A stretch of 64,000 bases of DNA from Buddleja alternifolia (lineage: Eukaryota; Streptophyta; Magnoliopsida; Lamiales; Scrophulariaceae). Positions 32,038 to 42,797 of this stretch are shown piece by piece (position 1 is the first letter of the stretch; every line of letters starts with the position of its first letter). The stretch covers positions 32,253,409 through 32,317,408 of the forward strand of contig CM033408.1 in NCBI GenBank assembly GCA_019426215.1, written 5' to 3'. A program made the translations under genes and the position numbers. The notes below the pieces were generated by a model. The model ran no database searches, had not been told where the DNA came from, and was given only the letters and a program-made list of their open reading frames with translations.

Positions 32038-33798
32038 TGTTTGTCCCAAGTGGTATACGAAAGGGTCAAGAAGGGGGGGGGGTTGAATAGACCCTGAAGT
32101 CTTTTTCGACTTCTTAAAAATTCGTATCACTTTGAAGTATTTGAACGCTTGACAAGTTTAAGCGCTGGATGTGGCGCTTGAGAAACGTTAACTTAGACTC
32201 GGTGATTTCAACGCTTACCAAAGTAGGGCAGAGTTTAGTCACTAAATCAGAGTTAGCACAGCGGAAGTATTTTATAGCTTAGCGTTCGGTTAATTAATCG
32301 AAAGTAGTCGCTTAGTTGTTTTAAGACTTTATCAGAATGTATGCAGTATGAATAGTAAAGCAGTAAAACAATGAATGCTTAAAGAGGTAAATGACACAAG
32401 ATATTTGTAAGGTTCACTGGGTGATGTAATCCCAGCTACGTCCTTCTTCTCCTTTTATCAGAGAGGTTTTTCCACTATGATGATTATCGAAGAGTCACAC
32501 AGAGATTTCTACAAGATAGAGGGAGATTGGATATGATCTTGGAACTCCTTGGTCACACAGATTTCAGCTCCACTAAAGATCTTCTATCCCCTTGCTTCTT
32601 TCACTCAGAAATGGTGCAAGTTACTCTTGATCTCGGAACTCCTTGGTCACACAGATTTCAGCTCCAATAGAGATCAACTTCAACAAGCTTCTTTTACACA
32701 AAAATATTGCTTGCAAGTCAACCAGCTTTCTCACTCAGATGAAAGGTGTCGATGGTTTTGGTCACGGGTTTGTTTGTTTTTGGAAAGTTCAAACAACTTG
32801 GGGATATCTCAATGGTAGTATAGGTTCTTCTTAAAAAAAGATTTGAGATATGGGTGACTGTGTCTGGAATATTTGTGAAAAGCTTATATGGATATTTGGC
32901 TATGATTTTCAGTAAGCTTTTCTTTCAACAAAGTAGGTATTTTTGTGTGTGTCTGTCACTTTTCTTGTTTGTTGAAAGAGCTATTTATAAGGTATTGGTG
33001 GTTTTTGTCCGTTTGACATGGTTGGAGTCTCGTTTCCCCAAACATTCCTTGAGTTAAGACATTTCTAACTTTGGGTATATTTAATTGGTTAGGCATGGTC
33101 TTGGTTTCATAAATCTGACAGTCTAGGTCAAAGATATGGCTTGCCCATAAGTTATAGTGCTTATATTTTAATAGCACTTATCCGACTTTTAATGCATCTT
33201 GTCTTATTTCCGTTGGAAATAATTCGTCCGTTTGATTCATGCATTTTTAAGTCTTTGGATGGTTTTGGGTTTGAGTTTTTCAGGTTACGTTCTTTGTAGG
33301 TTGTGTTGGTTTAACCTTTTTGGACGCTTGCTGAAGAGAATAGTTATTCTCGTGTATTGGACAGACGCTTGGACTGATCCTGACTTTCTTTTCTTTATTT
33401 CAGACGCTTACTCTTCAATCTTGTCTTGATGGTCTCACTGAGAATTCCGTCATTTTACTTGATGTTGAGTATTCGGCCTGAGTTATCCATTCGTAGTTTG
33501 AGCACTGGAATAATCCCTAAAGCGTTTGACGGACGCTTCAAGATATCTTTATCCATTGTAGCTTCAGACGCTTGATCTTCACCTTCATCACTTGGTAGAC
33601 TCACCCAGAATTTTCCTAAGTGTTTTAGTGTCACATACTTAGTCTAAAGAATTCTACAAAGATAAATACTATAAGCCTAAGATAAATAAGCTTTCAGGTA
33701 CTTATACATAACATTCTATGAAAGCTTTTACACTTTTCGGGGTCTAACAGGAAGTCCTATTTGTCATTATCAAAACATCTAATATGAAATTCCTAACA
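32038..33798 (-). mobile_element. SIRE-like Copia solo LTR, 1761 bp
   Basis: A perfect 5-bp duplication GGTCC (32033-32037, 33799-33803) flanks TGTTTGTCCC...TTCCTAACA. Read on the minus strand it starts TGTTAGGAATTTCATATTAG, followed by a GATAATGACAAATAG phrase typical of SIRE/Maximus LTRs. A G10-type run lies near the other end (about 32074-32082). About ten AAGCG/CGCTT motifs are scattered through it. There is no internal region. It interrupts the DUF4283 part of LINE ORF1. Confidence 0.85.
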
Positions 33799-33928
33799 GG
33801 TCCATTGCTGGAGGTGTAGGTAATGGTTAAACAAAAACCAAGGCCCACTTGCAAGAGCAAGAAAATAATCGTCAGGTGACGAAAAACGAAGAATATAACA
33901 ATTGGACCCAAGATCTGTGCTCTGCAAC
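33799..33928 (-). pseudogene. LINE ORF1 N-terminal DUF4283 fragment
   Basis: On the minus strand the peptide STDLGSNCYILRFSSPDDYF, then GPWFLFNHYLHLQQW, is typical of the DUF4283 core of plant L1 ORF1. It joins across the solo LTR to the ORF1 piece at 32037. Its upstream side is cut by the Copia LTR at 33929. Confidence 0.7.
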
Positions 33929-34991
33929 TGTTGAATTTGTTGAACAAATCTCAACGAACAAGCTGAAAATGCAAAGAAGAATGATGTGTTTTTCGAGGCG
34001 AGAGTTAACTTTTTCCTTAGCACGAAGTTGCCCCGGCTATAGGTGGTACCGGCTTGACAAAACGTGTCCCAAGATACAACGAAAACGTTTCTGAAGATTA
34101 AACCACTTTAATTTCAGAAACCAACGAACTTTACTAAACTGCTTAAATCTCAAGAAAATGATGAAGATGATATGAAGAACTCAAGAACACTTAAAGAGAA
34201 TGCTTTGAGTTGGGGTAAAAATTCTGATTGCTGGAGGAGGCTATTTATAGCTAAAAAATCTGGCAGAATTAAAGCCCCACATTTAATATGTCATTTATAA
34301 TTTCTGTAACAGCAAACAGTTTCAATTGTTACAGATATTGTGATTGTTGGACTATTCACTGCAGTCAATGGTCCTTTTAGAAGGCAGCTTAAAAAAATCA
34401 AATTTTAAAAATGTGGCCAGTATTTTAAATTAAATTTGGGTTTTAATTAAATCAGATTAATTCTTGTTGAATTTTTTGGAGAGGTCCAATTAAACTTTGT
34501 CCAAAAACAATAATATAGAAGCCCAAGCCCACAACATACACACCACAAACCTCAAGCCATAAGCCCAAGGCTCACGGCCCGAGCCCGAGTCCGTGGTCCG
34601 AGGTCCGGTCCGGTCCACCGGACCGTCTGAGTGAGGAGCTAAGAAATTGGGCCTAAACATAGTTGCATAGCTCCTCCCCCTTTCACACAAAGGCCCAAAG
34701 TGTATGACCCAAAGGGCCAACCCTTCACCTTGAGGTAAGGACTTATAAACTCTTTTAATTTGTGGTGTATATCCTATGTGGGATACACAAGTTCAAACAC
34801 CCCACTTTAGCATTTAATTTCTCGTTCGTTACAAGTCTGAATTGAGAAATTAGAAATGCTAACCTTATCTACTCGGAATGTAGATTAAGATTATCTAACA
34901 ATCTTTCGTATCCTGGATACTTACAGTGTTTGAATTTCGTACACAAAATTGGTGTAAACCACACTTTGTAAAAACTCAATTTTATCCAACA
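33929..34991 (-). repeat. 3' LTR of a minus-strand Copia element, about 1.06 kb
   Basis: On the minus strand it starts TGTTGGATAAAATTGAG at 34991, directly after a polypurine tract (GTGGGGGAT, plus-strand ATCCCCCAC at 34992-35000). It ends CAAATTCAACA at 33929. A TATA box GCTATAAATAGCC (about 34240) fits. A GGTCCG-rich GC patch lies at 34575-34625. The 5' LTR of the same element was not found. Confidence 0.7.
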
Positions 34992-35562
34992 ATCCCCCAC
35001 ACGAATGAAATTAATGCAATGTACACTCTTGATATTTCGATTGAAAGTTTATCACATTAGAAGAGGTAGCTTTTGGCTTTGAACCTTTCTTAGTGAAATA
35101 TCATCGGATTTATTAGGCTACCAAATGAACGTGATGTCTTGAATTGGTTAGTCGTTCATGTAAACCCAAATAACGATATTCACATAATAAACTTTCAGCA
35201 GTCTTTCAGTTCTCACGGTTGGGTCCATTTTGGCCGTGGAACCCCCTCTTGGTTTCAATAATATGTACACATTTTACTCAATGTTGAGGCGGCCTACACC
35301 TCACACTTACATAGGTGACTTCCTAATTAAGAGTATCCTTCCATAATCCACTTCATTTAGACAGTGTAGGAATCATTAAAAGCCTAGCTTAACCTTTGCT
35401 ACGACTTGCAGGTTGCACTTCTTTATCCTAGGCAATGGGTATAAGAGTTTAAGTGATTAAACTCTTAAGTGCCTTACTGAATATTCACAGCTTAGTTTTC
35501 CCATTGAACCAAGATCTTGGGATCTCCAATCAACATGGTTGGGTTACCACTATGTCCATTCT
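34992..35562 (-). other. Copia 3' untranslated stretch with polypurine tract
   Basis: Non-coding spacer between the RNase H end and the 3' LTR of the minus-strand Copia. It includes ATCCCCCAC (polypurine on minus) next to the LTR. Confidence 0.6.
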
Positions 35563-38507
35563 TTAATCTGTAGACTTTAAACTCATTCCTCTTGATAGGT
35601 ATTCTACTTGATCTCTAGGCAATCCTTTCGTCAAAGGATCTGCAATATTCTCCTTTGATTTCACATAGTCAATGGAGATTATTCCGTTAGAGATTAACTG
35701 TTTAATGGTATTATGTCTATGATGAATATGTCTAGATTTACCATTGTACATACTATTTTGTTCCCTACCAATTGCCGACTGACAGTCGCAATGTATTAAG
35801 ATAGGGGCACTGGTTTTTCCCAACAGGGAACATCTTCTAAGAAAATTCGCAGCCACTCAGCTTCTTCACCAGCTTTGTCTAAAGCTATGAATTCTGATTC
35901 CATTGTAGATCGGGCTATGCAAGTTTACTTAGATGATTTCCATGACACTCTCCGCCACCGATGGTAAAAATGTACCCATTCGTGGACTTAGAGTCATTTG
36001 TGTCTGATATCCAATTAGCATCGCAGTATCCTTCTATTGCAGCTGGATATCTTGAGTAGTGTTAATCCAAAGCTCTTTGTGTTCTTTAAGTACTTAAGTA
36101 CTCTAGTTAAGGCCTTCCAATGGTCTAGACTAGGATTACTTGTGAACCTACTCAACTTGCTCATAGAGTAAGCTAGATCAGGGCGGGTACAGTTCATGAT
36201 ATACATCAAACTTCTAATGACCCTAGCATACTCTAACTGTGATACTGGTTCGCCATAGTTCTTGCGTAAATTTACGCTCATGTCTACTGGCGTTTTAACA
36301 ATCGCACTGTTGCTGGGAAGGAATTTTTCCAGAATTGTCTCAACATAATGAGACTGCGACAATATGATTCCTTCAGATGTCCTTAAGATTTTAATCCCAA
36401 GTATGACATCTGCTAACCCCATATCTTTCATGTCAAAGTTCTTCTTTAACATTCCTTTAGTATTCATGATGATTTCATGATTACTTCCCATAATTAGCAT
36501 GTTGTCGACATAGAGACACACTACAACATATGCGTTATGTGTTTGTCTAACATACACCTATTTGTCGCACTCGTTTATCTTGAAACCATTTGACAACATA
36601 GTGTCATCAAATTTTTCATGTCATTGCTTTGGCGCTTGTTTAAGTCCATTCAAGGACTTAACAAGTTTACACACCTTTCTCTCTTGTCCAGGAGCAACAT
36701 ACCCCTCTAGTTATTCCATATAGATTTCTTCATCTAATTCTCCGTTTAGAAACGCAGTCTTAACATCCATTTGATGTATCTCAAGGTTATGCAATGCAAC
36801 AATAGCGATGAATAATCTTATGGATGTTATTCTCGTTACTAGAGAATAAGTATCGAAGAAATCAAGACCCTCTGTTTGTCGGTATCCTTTGACTACCAGA
36901 CGGACCTTATTTATCAATAGATTCATTAGTCTTATACTATCTTTTCAAAATCCACTTACAGCCTAAAGGCTTGCTTCCCTTTGGAAGATCAACCAACTCC
37001 CAGGTATGGTTGTGCATAATAGACTCAATTTCACTTTTGATAGCCTCTTTCCAGAGCTGAGCATCTGAACTGGACATTACCTCCTTAATCGTCCTTGGCT
37101 TACCTTCTAATGTATAAGATACAAAGTCGGGACCAAACGTTTTAGGAACTTTTCTCCTTTTGCTAAGCCGAGATTCTTCATCCCCAGGATTAGAACTACT
37201 CGTAGTCTCTTCATGTGTTCTTTTAAGAGGATTTTTCTCAGTCCTTTCCTTATTTGGAAAGATATCCTCAAAGAAATTCCATGATAGTACCTTCATGAAT
37301 CTCAGAAATTTCAGATTTATATACCAGAAATCGATAGGCGCTACTATTAAGTGCATAACCGATGAATATGCAATCAATAGTTTTAGGCCCTAGCTTAACT
37401 TGTTTGGGTTTGGGTACTTCTACCTTAGCCAAACACCCCCACACTTTGAGGTACTTATACGAAGGTTTGTGACCTTTCCATAGTTCGTAAGGAGTCTCAC
37501 TCCTACTTTTGTGGGGAATTTTATTAAGTAAATAATTGCCGGAGAGGATCGTCTCCCCCCACAAATTCTGAGGTAATCCAGAATTTATCAATATCGCATT
37601 CATCATTTCCTTAAGAGTGCGATTTTTGCGTTCAGCAACACCATTTGATTGAGGTGAGTATGGTGCTGTCATTTGATGAATAATTCCAGAGTTGGTACAA
37701 AATTCATCAAAAGACGCTCCGTATTCTCCACCTCTATCACTTCGGATAACTTTTATCCTTTTTTCAAGTTGATTCTCAACTTTAGTTTTGTAATGTGTAA
37801 ACGCTCCAAGCGCTTCGTCTTTACTTTTAAGTAAATACACATAACAATACTTTGTGCAATCATCTATGAATGTAATGAAATACTTTTTCTCACCTCTAGT
37901 TTGCACAAACTTTAAGTCACAAATATCGTTGTGAATAAGTTCTAGAGGTGCGGAGTTTCCTTCCACGGAGGGAAACGGTTTTTTGACTAGTTTCGCTTCA
38001 ACATATATCTCACATTTGTGTTGAGAATCTACTTTGAAGGTTGGTAATAAATTTAAATTTATTAGTCTTTGCATAGTATTAAAATTCACATGTCCTAGTC
38101 TAACCTGCCATAAATTTGAATACTCAAGCAAGTAAGCAGAATATGTAATTTTATTATCATCAGTTTCGGTTACAACAACGCGAATAACATTCATTACATT
38201 CATTTTAAAAAGGCCCCGCTCGAGGTACCCTTTTCCTACGTATATTCCACGCTTTGTAAAAGAAAACCTATCTGCCTCAAACACTAGTTTGAACTCGTTC
38301 TTCACTAGGGCAGATCCTGACACCAAATTCTTGCGAATATCAGGAACATATAGCACCTCGGTCAGAGTCAGCTCTTTGCTGGATGTCATCTTCAACACCA
38401 CTTTACCAATTCCCCTCGTCCGTCCCCTCGGTCACTCCATTCCTGTCCCGATGATAGATAGAATAGATCACGCTTTTTCCTAGAACTAGAGAAGTGGCAG
38501 AGTTTCC
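35563..38507 (-). pseudogene. Minus-strand Copia Pol, Tork-like, truncated
   Basis: From high to low coordinate: GAG-pre-integrase ([30 protein letters not shown]), then the integrase core ([41 protein letters not shown]) in one 377-residue frame. RVT_2 reverse transcriptase follows (CKWILKR, HQMDVKTAFLNGELDEE). The active-site YVDD reads YVDN at about 36500, so the enzyme lacks a catalytic Asp. RNase H ends at 35563 (HCDCQSAIG, SRHIHHRHNTIKQLI). Frames shift repeatedly. Gag and most of the protease are missing upstream of 38507, where another LTR begins. Confidence 0.88.
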
Positions 38508-38662
38508 TGTTATAATAATATAGCATATATTTAGGCATAAATGTAGGAAGGTGTTTGCTTAAAGTGAGGAAGATGTTTTCTTCCTTTAGATGTAGTTTAT
38601 GTGTATATATAGGTCTATTGTTTTCATATCATATATATTGAATGAGTTCCTCCATATTCACA
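38508..38662 (+). repeat. Short plus-strand LTR (about 155 bp), remnant
   Basis: Runs TGTTATAATAATATAGC...CATATTCACA and is followed at once by TGGTATCAGACC, a Copia primer site. It contains a TATA-like TATATATAGG. It interrupts the minus-strand Copia inside GNSATS/VLG protease-spacer coding. No second copy was found, so the rest of this element is lost. Confidence 0.65.
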
Positions 38663-38967
38663 TGGTATCAGACCAGTAAACATCTGGGTTTGAAATTTTT
38701 TTTAGTTGCCCAAGTGTGCAACGTTTGGCTTTTTCGGTTCACCTTGTTCCAGTATCCGTCCGTTCTCACCACCATCCCCGAGAGGCGTGCCATCCTGAAA
38801 TCGGCCGTCTGTCAAAATCCGGTGGTCCACCGCCGATCGAGTGTCGTTCACGCGCCGACAGAAGGCTCCGCGTGCGTCACACTGATTCTGCCCTTGTCGC
38901 CACCGTCGAGACCTTTTTTGACCTCACCGCCCATTCCGGCAGTTGCGCCGTCCCATTTCCGGCATTT
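38663..38967 (+). other. Primer site and leader of the plus-strand LTR element
   Basis: TGGTATCAGACCAG starts a GC-rich leader without a convincing Gag. Short open frames across it look like untranslated leader. Confidence 0.5.
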
Positions 38968-39548
38968 CTACGAAAACCGATTCCGATTCTGATCAGCGTG
39001 TGGGCTTCGCGTCACACGCAAATGAACCGCGTAGTGAACAGTAATGTCGTGAACAATGAACAGTGCACTCTTGAATGAACAGTACGACGCGTGAATGACC
39101 AGTACGACGCGTGAATGAACAGTGTACGCGTGAGCAGTCGTAGCGAAAATCAACCAGAACTGGCGAAAATAAAAAATAGATCCGGTGGAAAACGTCTCTC
39201 CCGAGGTAGATCCGACGATTGACAACCGAATCCGGTGAAAAAACGAACAGATACGGTGTGAATCGAGCAAACTCGACGAAAAAAATGTCTCTCCCAAGCG
39301 AATCCGGCCGTGAGATGAGCGAATCCGACGAAAAGAAACACAGACCTGCTGCTGAAGGCGAAATGAGAGAGAACAAACGGAACCCGTAGCAGATCCGGCG
39401 GATATGGTGTACTTGAGGTATAAAAAATTATGAATCAGTGATAAGGAAAAAATTAAAAAAAAATTCGGCCAAAGGCTGTGAAAGACCACCAAGATCGATC
39501 AAAGGATGTGAAGAAAAAAATCTCAAGATTCAGGCTCTTGATGACATG
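38968..39548 (-). other. Leader and primer site of a second, minus-strand LTR element
   Basis: On the minus strand TGTCATCAAGAGCC at about 39535-39548 resembles a degenerate Met-tRNA primer site just after an LTR end (TATTTTAACA). The sequence toward 38968 is leader-like, with repeated GAATGAACAGTACGACGCGT units near 39075-39125. It faces the plus-strand leader head to head. Confidence 0.45.
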
Positions 39549-39905
39549 TTAAAATACGAGTAAATCGTATATTGAGAATTAATACTTAGGAACTATTATG
39601 AAGAGAACAAAAAGTTGTAAAGAATAACTTTCTTCTGAACTAAAGAGATACTAGCTATTTAAAATGAGTAAACCTAATACTAAAATTGCATATCAGTCCC
39701 TCAACTCTTGGTCATCTCCCAATTGACCGAAGAAGCTCCTGGAACTGGGCTCAGGTTTGGGCCTAGTAAAGCAGCCTTCTTGAAGCTTGTTGATGCAATC
39801 TCATTTTGGGCTTTAACACTTTTCTTCTCCTTTTCAAAATTGGTACTGCCTTATATTCATGTAGAAGAAGAAAACAGTGATTTTGCGAGCCAAGAAATCG
39901 ACTGA
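39549..39905 (-). repeat. Probable LTR of the minus-strand element
   Basis: Begins (plus) TGTTAAAATACGAG, that is, ends TATTTTAACA on minus before the primer site. A TATA-like TTTTAAATAGC lies near 39660 on minus. The outer end is not defined. Confidence 0.4.
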
Positions 39906-40463
39906 GAATTAAAACCGCATAATCCCATTAAATTTGGGATATAAACCCGTATAAAATCTTCCTTTAGTTACTCTTTTATTTATGGATAATGATACCAAAG
40001 TTTTCTTTTTGAAAACCACATAATCCCATGATTTTGGGACATAAATACGTACAAAATATTCCTTTAATTAAGGAATTAGTTAAATGTAATGTAAATTAAC
40101 CGTGTATAAAAAATTCAAAAAAAATCAAAAGATTTGCCACCATAATTTGGTCAATTAAAGAACTCAAAATTTGAATGGAAGTTAATTGTGGGGAAGTAAT
40201 TAATCAAAATTGTTAACAATAAAATTAATTCAAAATTACCAAAAATTAGAATTGAGTTTTTTAGATGGTCAAAATTAGTCAAACACTTCCTTCCTATATT
40301 AATATTAATATTAATAGATAATAGATAATAGATATTCATTCTCATTCGAATGGTAGTAGCTTGAAAAATATAGTTCAAACCTTTTTTGTGTTCAAATATA
40401 TACTTTTAATACTTCCTCCCTCAATCAGGTCTTTAATTAAGTATAGTTCTATTGATTTTATTG

Positions 40464-40502
<39 letters not shown>

Positions 40503-42229
40503 AATAAAATTTGAAAATCTCAACAGTGGTGGAAGATGGTAGGTAGTGCATATATTTGTTAGAAGGTATTACCCATTTTTTTCTCAATTTTTTGATGCAG
40601 GTTGTTTTGTTTAATCGGTGCTGCAGCTATTCATCCCTGAAGCTCTATATTTTCAAGTCAAGAAAGAAGAAATGAAGTTACACCAAGAATTATTTAAAAA
40701 GGAAAGGAGTATATTAGTAGGTATTTTATTGAAGCAAGAGAGTTAAAATTGCTTGAACGCACCTCCCCCTTTTTCTTTTTTCAATTTATGTAAAGAACTG
40801 TGAACAAGATATTAAGAAAAGAACTTATAATCCCATAAATGTTATTTAGCTATTGTGTATGTTTCAAAATGATTGACTTTTTTAATTTCTTTTGTGAAGG
40901 TCTATCTTATCTCTTCTTATTTTCAAAAATTATTTCTGACGATTTTCATGTTGTTCTTCCTTATTTTGTCACATAACTAAACCATCATAATTACAGTGCA
41001 TAGAAAAGTTGTTGGCGCATCATATATGACCATTATTTCTTTATCTTTTACTTTGTTTGATTTTCTGTTTAAAGTTTAATGAGTAAATTTATCGTTTCTT
41101 TGTCTTTTCTAAAGTGTTAACATATTAGATTTCATTATAATTTTAATTATTTTACTTATATATATATATATAAGTAAAGTTTACTTATATATCGTTTAAT
41201 GAGTAAATTTATCGTTTTCTTTGTCTTTTCTAAAGTGTTGACATATTAGATTTCATTATAATTTTAATTATTTTACTTATATAAATATATATATATATAT
41301 ATACACACACACATTATGAGATGTCTGATCACCACAATCCAAAATATGTGGGTATGTAGTAGCTATAAAGATAAATCAATAGCTTGGAACACTTGCTCAC
41401 GAATTTAGTGAAAAAACACTAATAATAGGGACTTTATGTTACTTTGTACTCTAAAAAATGATTAGTTCATGCCAATTTTTTTTAACCATTTAGAATGTAT
41501 GTACACAATTTTTTGAATGGTACGTATTAAAAATTTGAGTTTAAGTTAATGCTATGAAAGATTTACGAAAATATATCCATTGTTTGAGGTATCTGATTAG
41601 GCAAAAGATAGATAATATTATTATCGTTAAAGAAAATTTTACAAGGAAAATGTATTCAAAAATATATTTGACTATTAATATGTTTGTACATTTTAATTAT
41701 TTTGTCAACGCATAACTAGATCAGCTATGTATTTAACAGTTGATGCTTTGATGCAGTTCTACAAATATATTCTTAATAACTAAAATAATTTGTGAAAAAT
41801 GTGATGTATGGGGTTTGGACGTCGTAATGAACGTATGACAAGAAGTTCAAACTAAATTATTCACATTTATTTTTCATCTATGTATTTTTATTTTCAATAC
41901 ATGGTCAAATCTAACCATTTCCATTTCCGTGCACATTATAAGATTTGGAATGGATGTTGTAGTTTCAAGAAAGTTTGGTTGTAACAAAAAGCTATGTTCA
42001 TTTATTTTTGTGAATTTAACCCCTCTTTTTGCGTCATTCACTCTCTTAATAAAAGAAAATATATTGATTTTAATTCAATTTGCATAAAAATTAGGTAATC
42101 TAATGAGTTATTTTGATTTGAAATTTAAAAGGTTTTATTGTTAAGATATATACAAAAATGACATGATCACGTTTACCATATAAGAAAAATAATGCACTAA
42201 ATATAACTTTATGTGAGATAATTCTTAAT
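39906..42229. other. AT-rich spacer, no gene; microsatellite and tandem duplication
   Basis: No gene recognised. A (TA)16 microsatellite lies at about 40468-40499. A 120-bp duplication starts GTTTAATGAGTAAATTTATCG at 41074 and again at 41194. The segment about 40100-40340, read on minus, resembles the first part of the Helitron at 42798 (AATTTTGAATTAATTTTATT) and may be a broken inverted relative. Confidence 0.5.
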
Positions 42230-42415
42230 TTTTTTTTGTTGCCCACCCGGTTCACCGAGCTTTGCCCCGACTACATTTAGATCCGACCCAGGTCCCACAC
42301 CTGGCAGTGGTGGGTGAGTCTCCCAGTGGAGATTTTCTGCATTCACAAGGTCTCGAACTCGAGACCTTGCTTAAGCGGAATCGAGCTGCTTACGACTCGG
42401 ACCAACCCCGTTGGT
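42230..42415 (-). mobile_element. tRNA-derived SINE, about 186 bp
   Basis: On the minus strand it has an A-box-like TGGTCCGAGTCGTAAG and a B-box-like GAGTTCGAGAC, then a unique body and a poly(A) tail (T-run at 42228-42237 on plus). Flanking duplication: GATAATTCTTAAT (42217-42229) and GATAATTTTCTTAAT (42416-42430), differing by a 2-base indel. Confidence 0.8.
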
Positions 42416-42585
42416 GATAATTTTCTTAATAGTAAACATTAAACGGGCCTTCTAAAATATTGTAACTCAATCAATGATACCTTTATTAAGTATAAGCATT
42501 TTGAAATTTTACTTTCTCAAAATATGTGAAACTATACTCTCAAATTGTAAATTAACCCTAAATATCATTGCAATTAAAATTGTTA

Positions 42586-42613
42586 CCCGTGCTAAGCACG
42601 GGGCAACTACTAG
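42586..42613 (+). mobile_element. Helitron 3' terminus
   Basis: A perfect hairpin CCCGTGC-TAA-GCACGGG (42586-42602) is followed 7 bases later by CTAG (42610-42613) and then T, the canonical Helitron end. The matching 5' TC end was not located; the SINE at 42230 would lie inside it. Confidence 0.7.
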
Positions 42614-42797
42614 TTGATATTAAAATTTAATTTTTCAAATTTTAATCTTCTTAAATATTGAAGAAGAGTATTTTTAGATAACTACCATGCTTAAATTTAC
42701 AAATAAATTTTACAAAATATTTCCAGGAAAAAGAGTTATACAAAAAAAAAACTGCCATGTGTGATTAGAGTGGGAGCGGAAATTTCCGAGCTGGAAA

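Larger units (their letters stand above)
19521..33928 (-). mobile_element. L1-type LINE split by four insertions and cut at its 5' end
   Basis: The LINE reads on the minus strand. ORF1 pieces lie at 33799-33928, 31053-32037 and 30371-30661. The ORF1-ORF2 spacer and most of ORF2 lie at 22247-25226, and the ORF2 end at 19531-20446. Interruptions are a SIRE-like solo LTR (32038-33798), a PIF MITE (30662-31052), a complete Copia (25232-30365) and an Angela-like solo LTR (20447-22246). A Copia LTR adjoins at 33929. Removing the insertions leaves about 5.2 kb, a normal size for a plant L1 lacking only its extreme 5' end. The T9 run at 19522-19530 is its poly(A) tail. Many stops and frameshifts make it inactive. 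Confidence 0.85.

Noticed and set aside
38642..39492. Several overlapping open frames on both strands, up to 174 codons
   Set aside because: They lie in GC-rich retroelement leaders next to primer binding sites, show no domain and conflict with each other.
33929..39905. One complete minus-strand Copia from the 34-kb LTR to the 39.5-kb LTR
   Set aside because: The two LTR ends differ (CAAATTCAACA versus TATTTTAACA), so they are not a pair.
40468..40499. (TA)n tract as a promoter or matrix-attachment signal
   Set aside because: Simple microsatellite with no gene nearby; composition alone is not evidence.
19142..42613. A single giant Helitron from the 19.1-kb start to the 42.6-kb CTAG end
   Set aside because: Attractive, but nothing links the two ends, and the intervening non-TE sequence shows no common origin.
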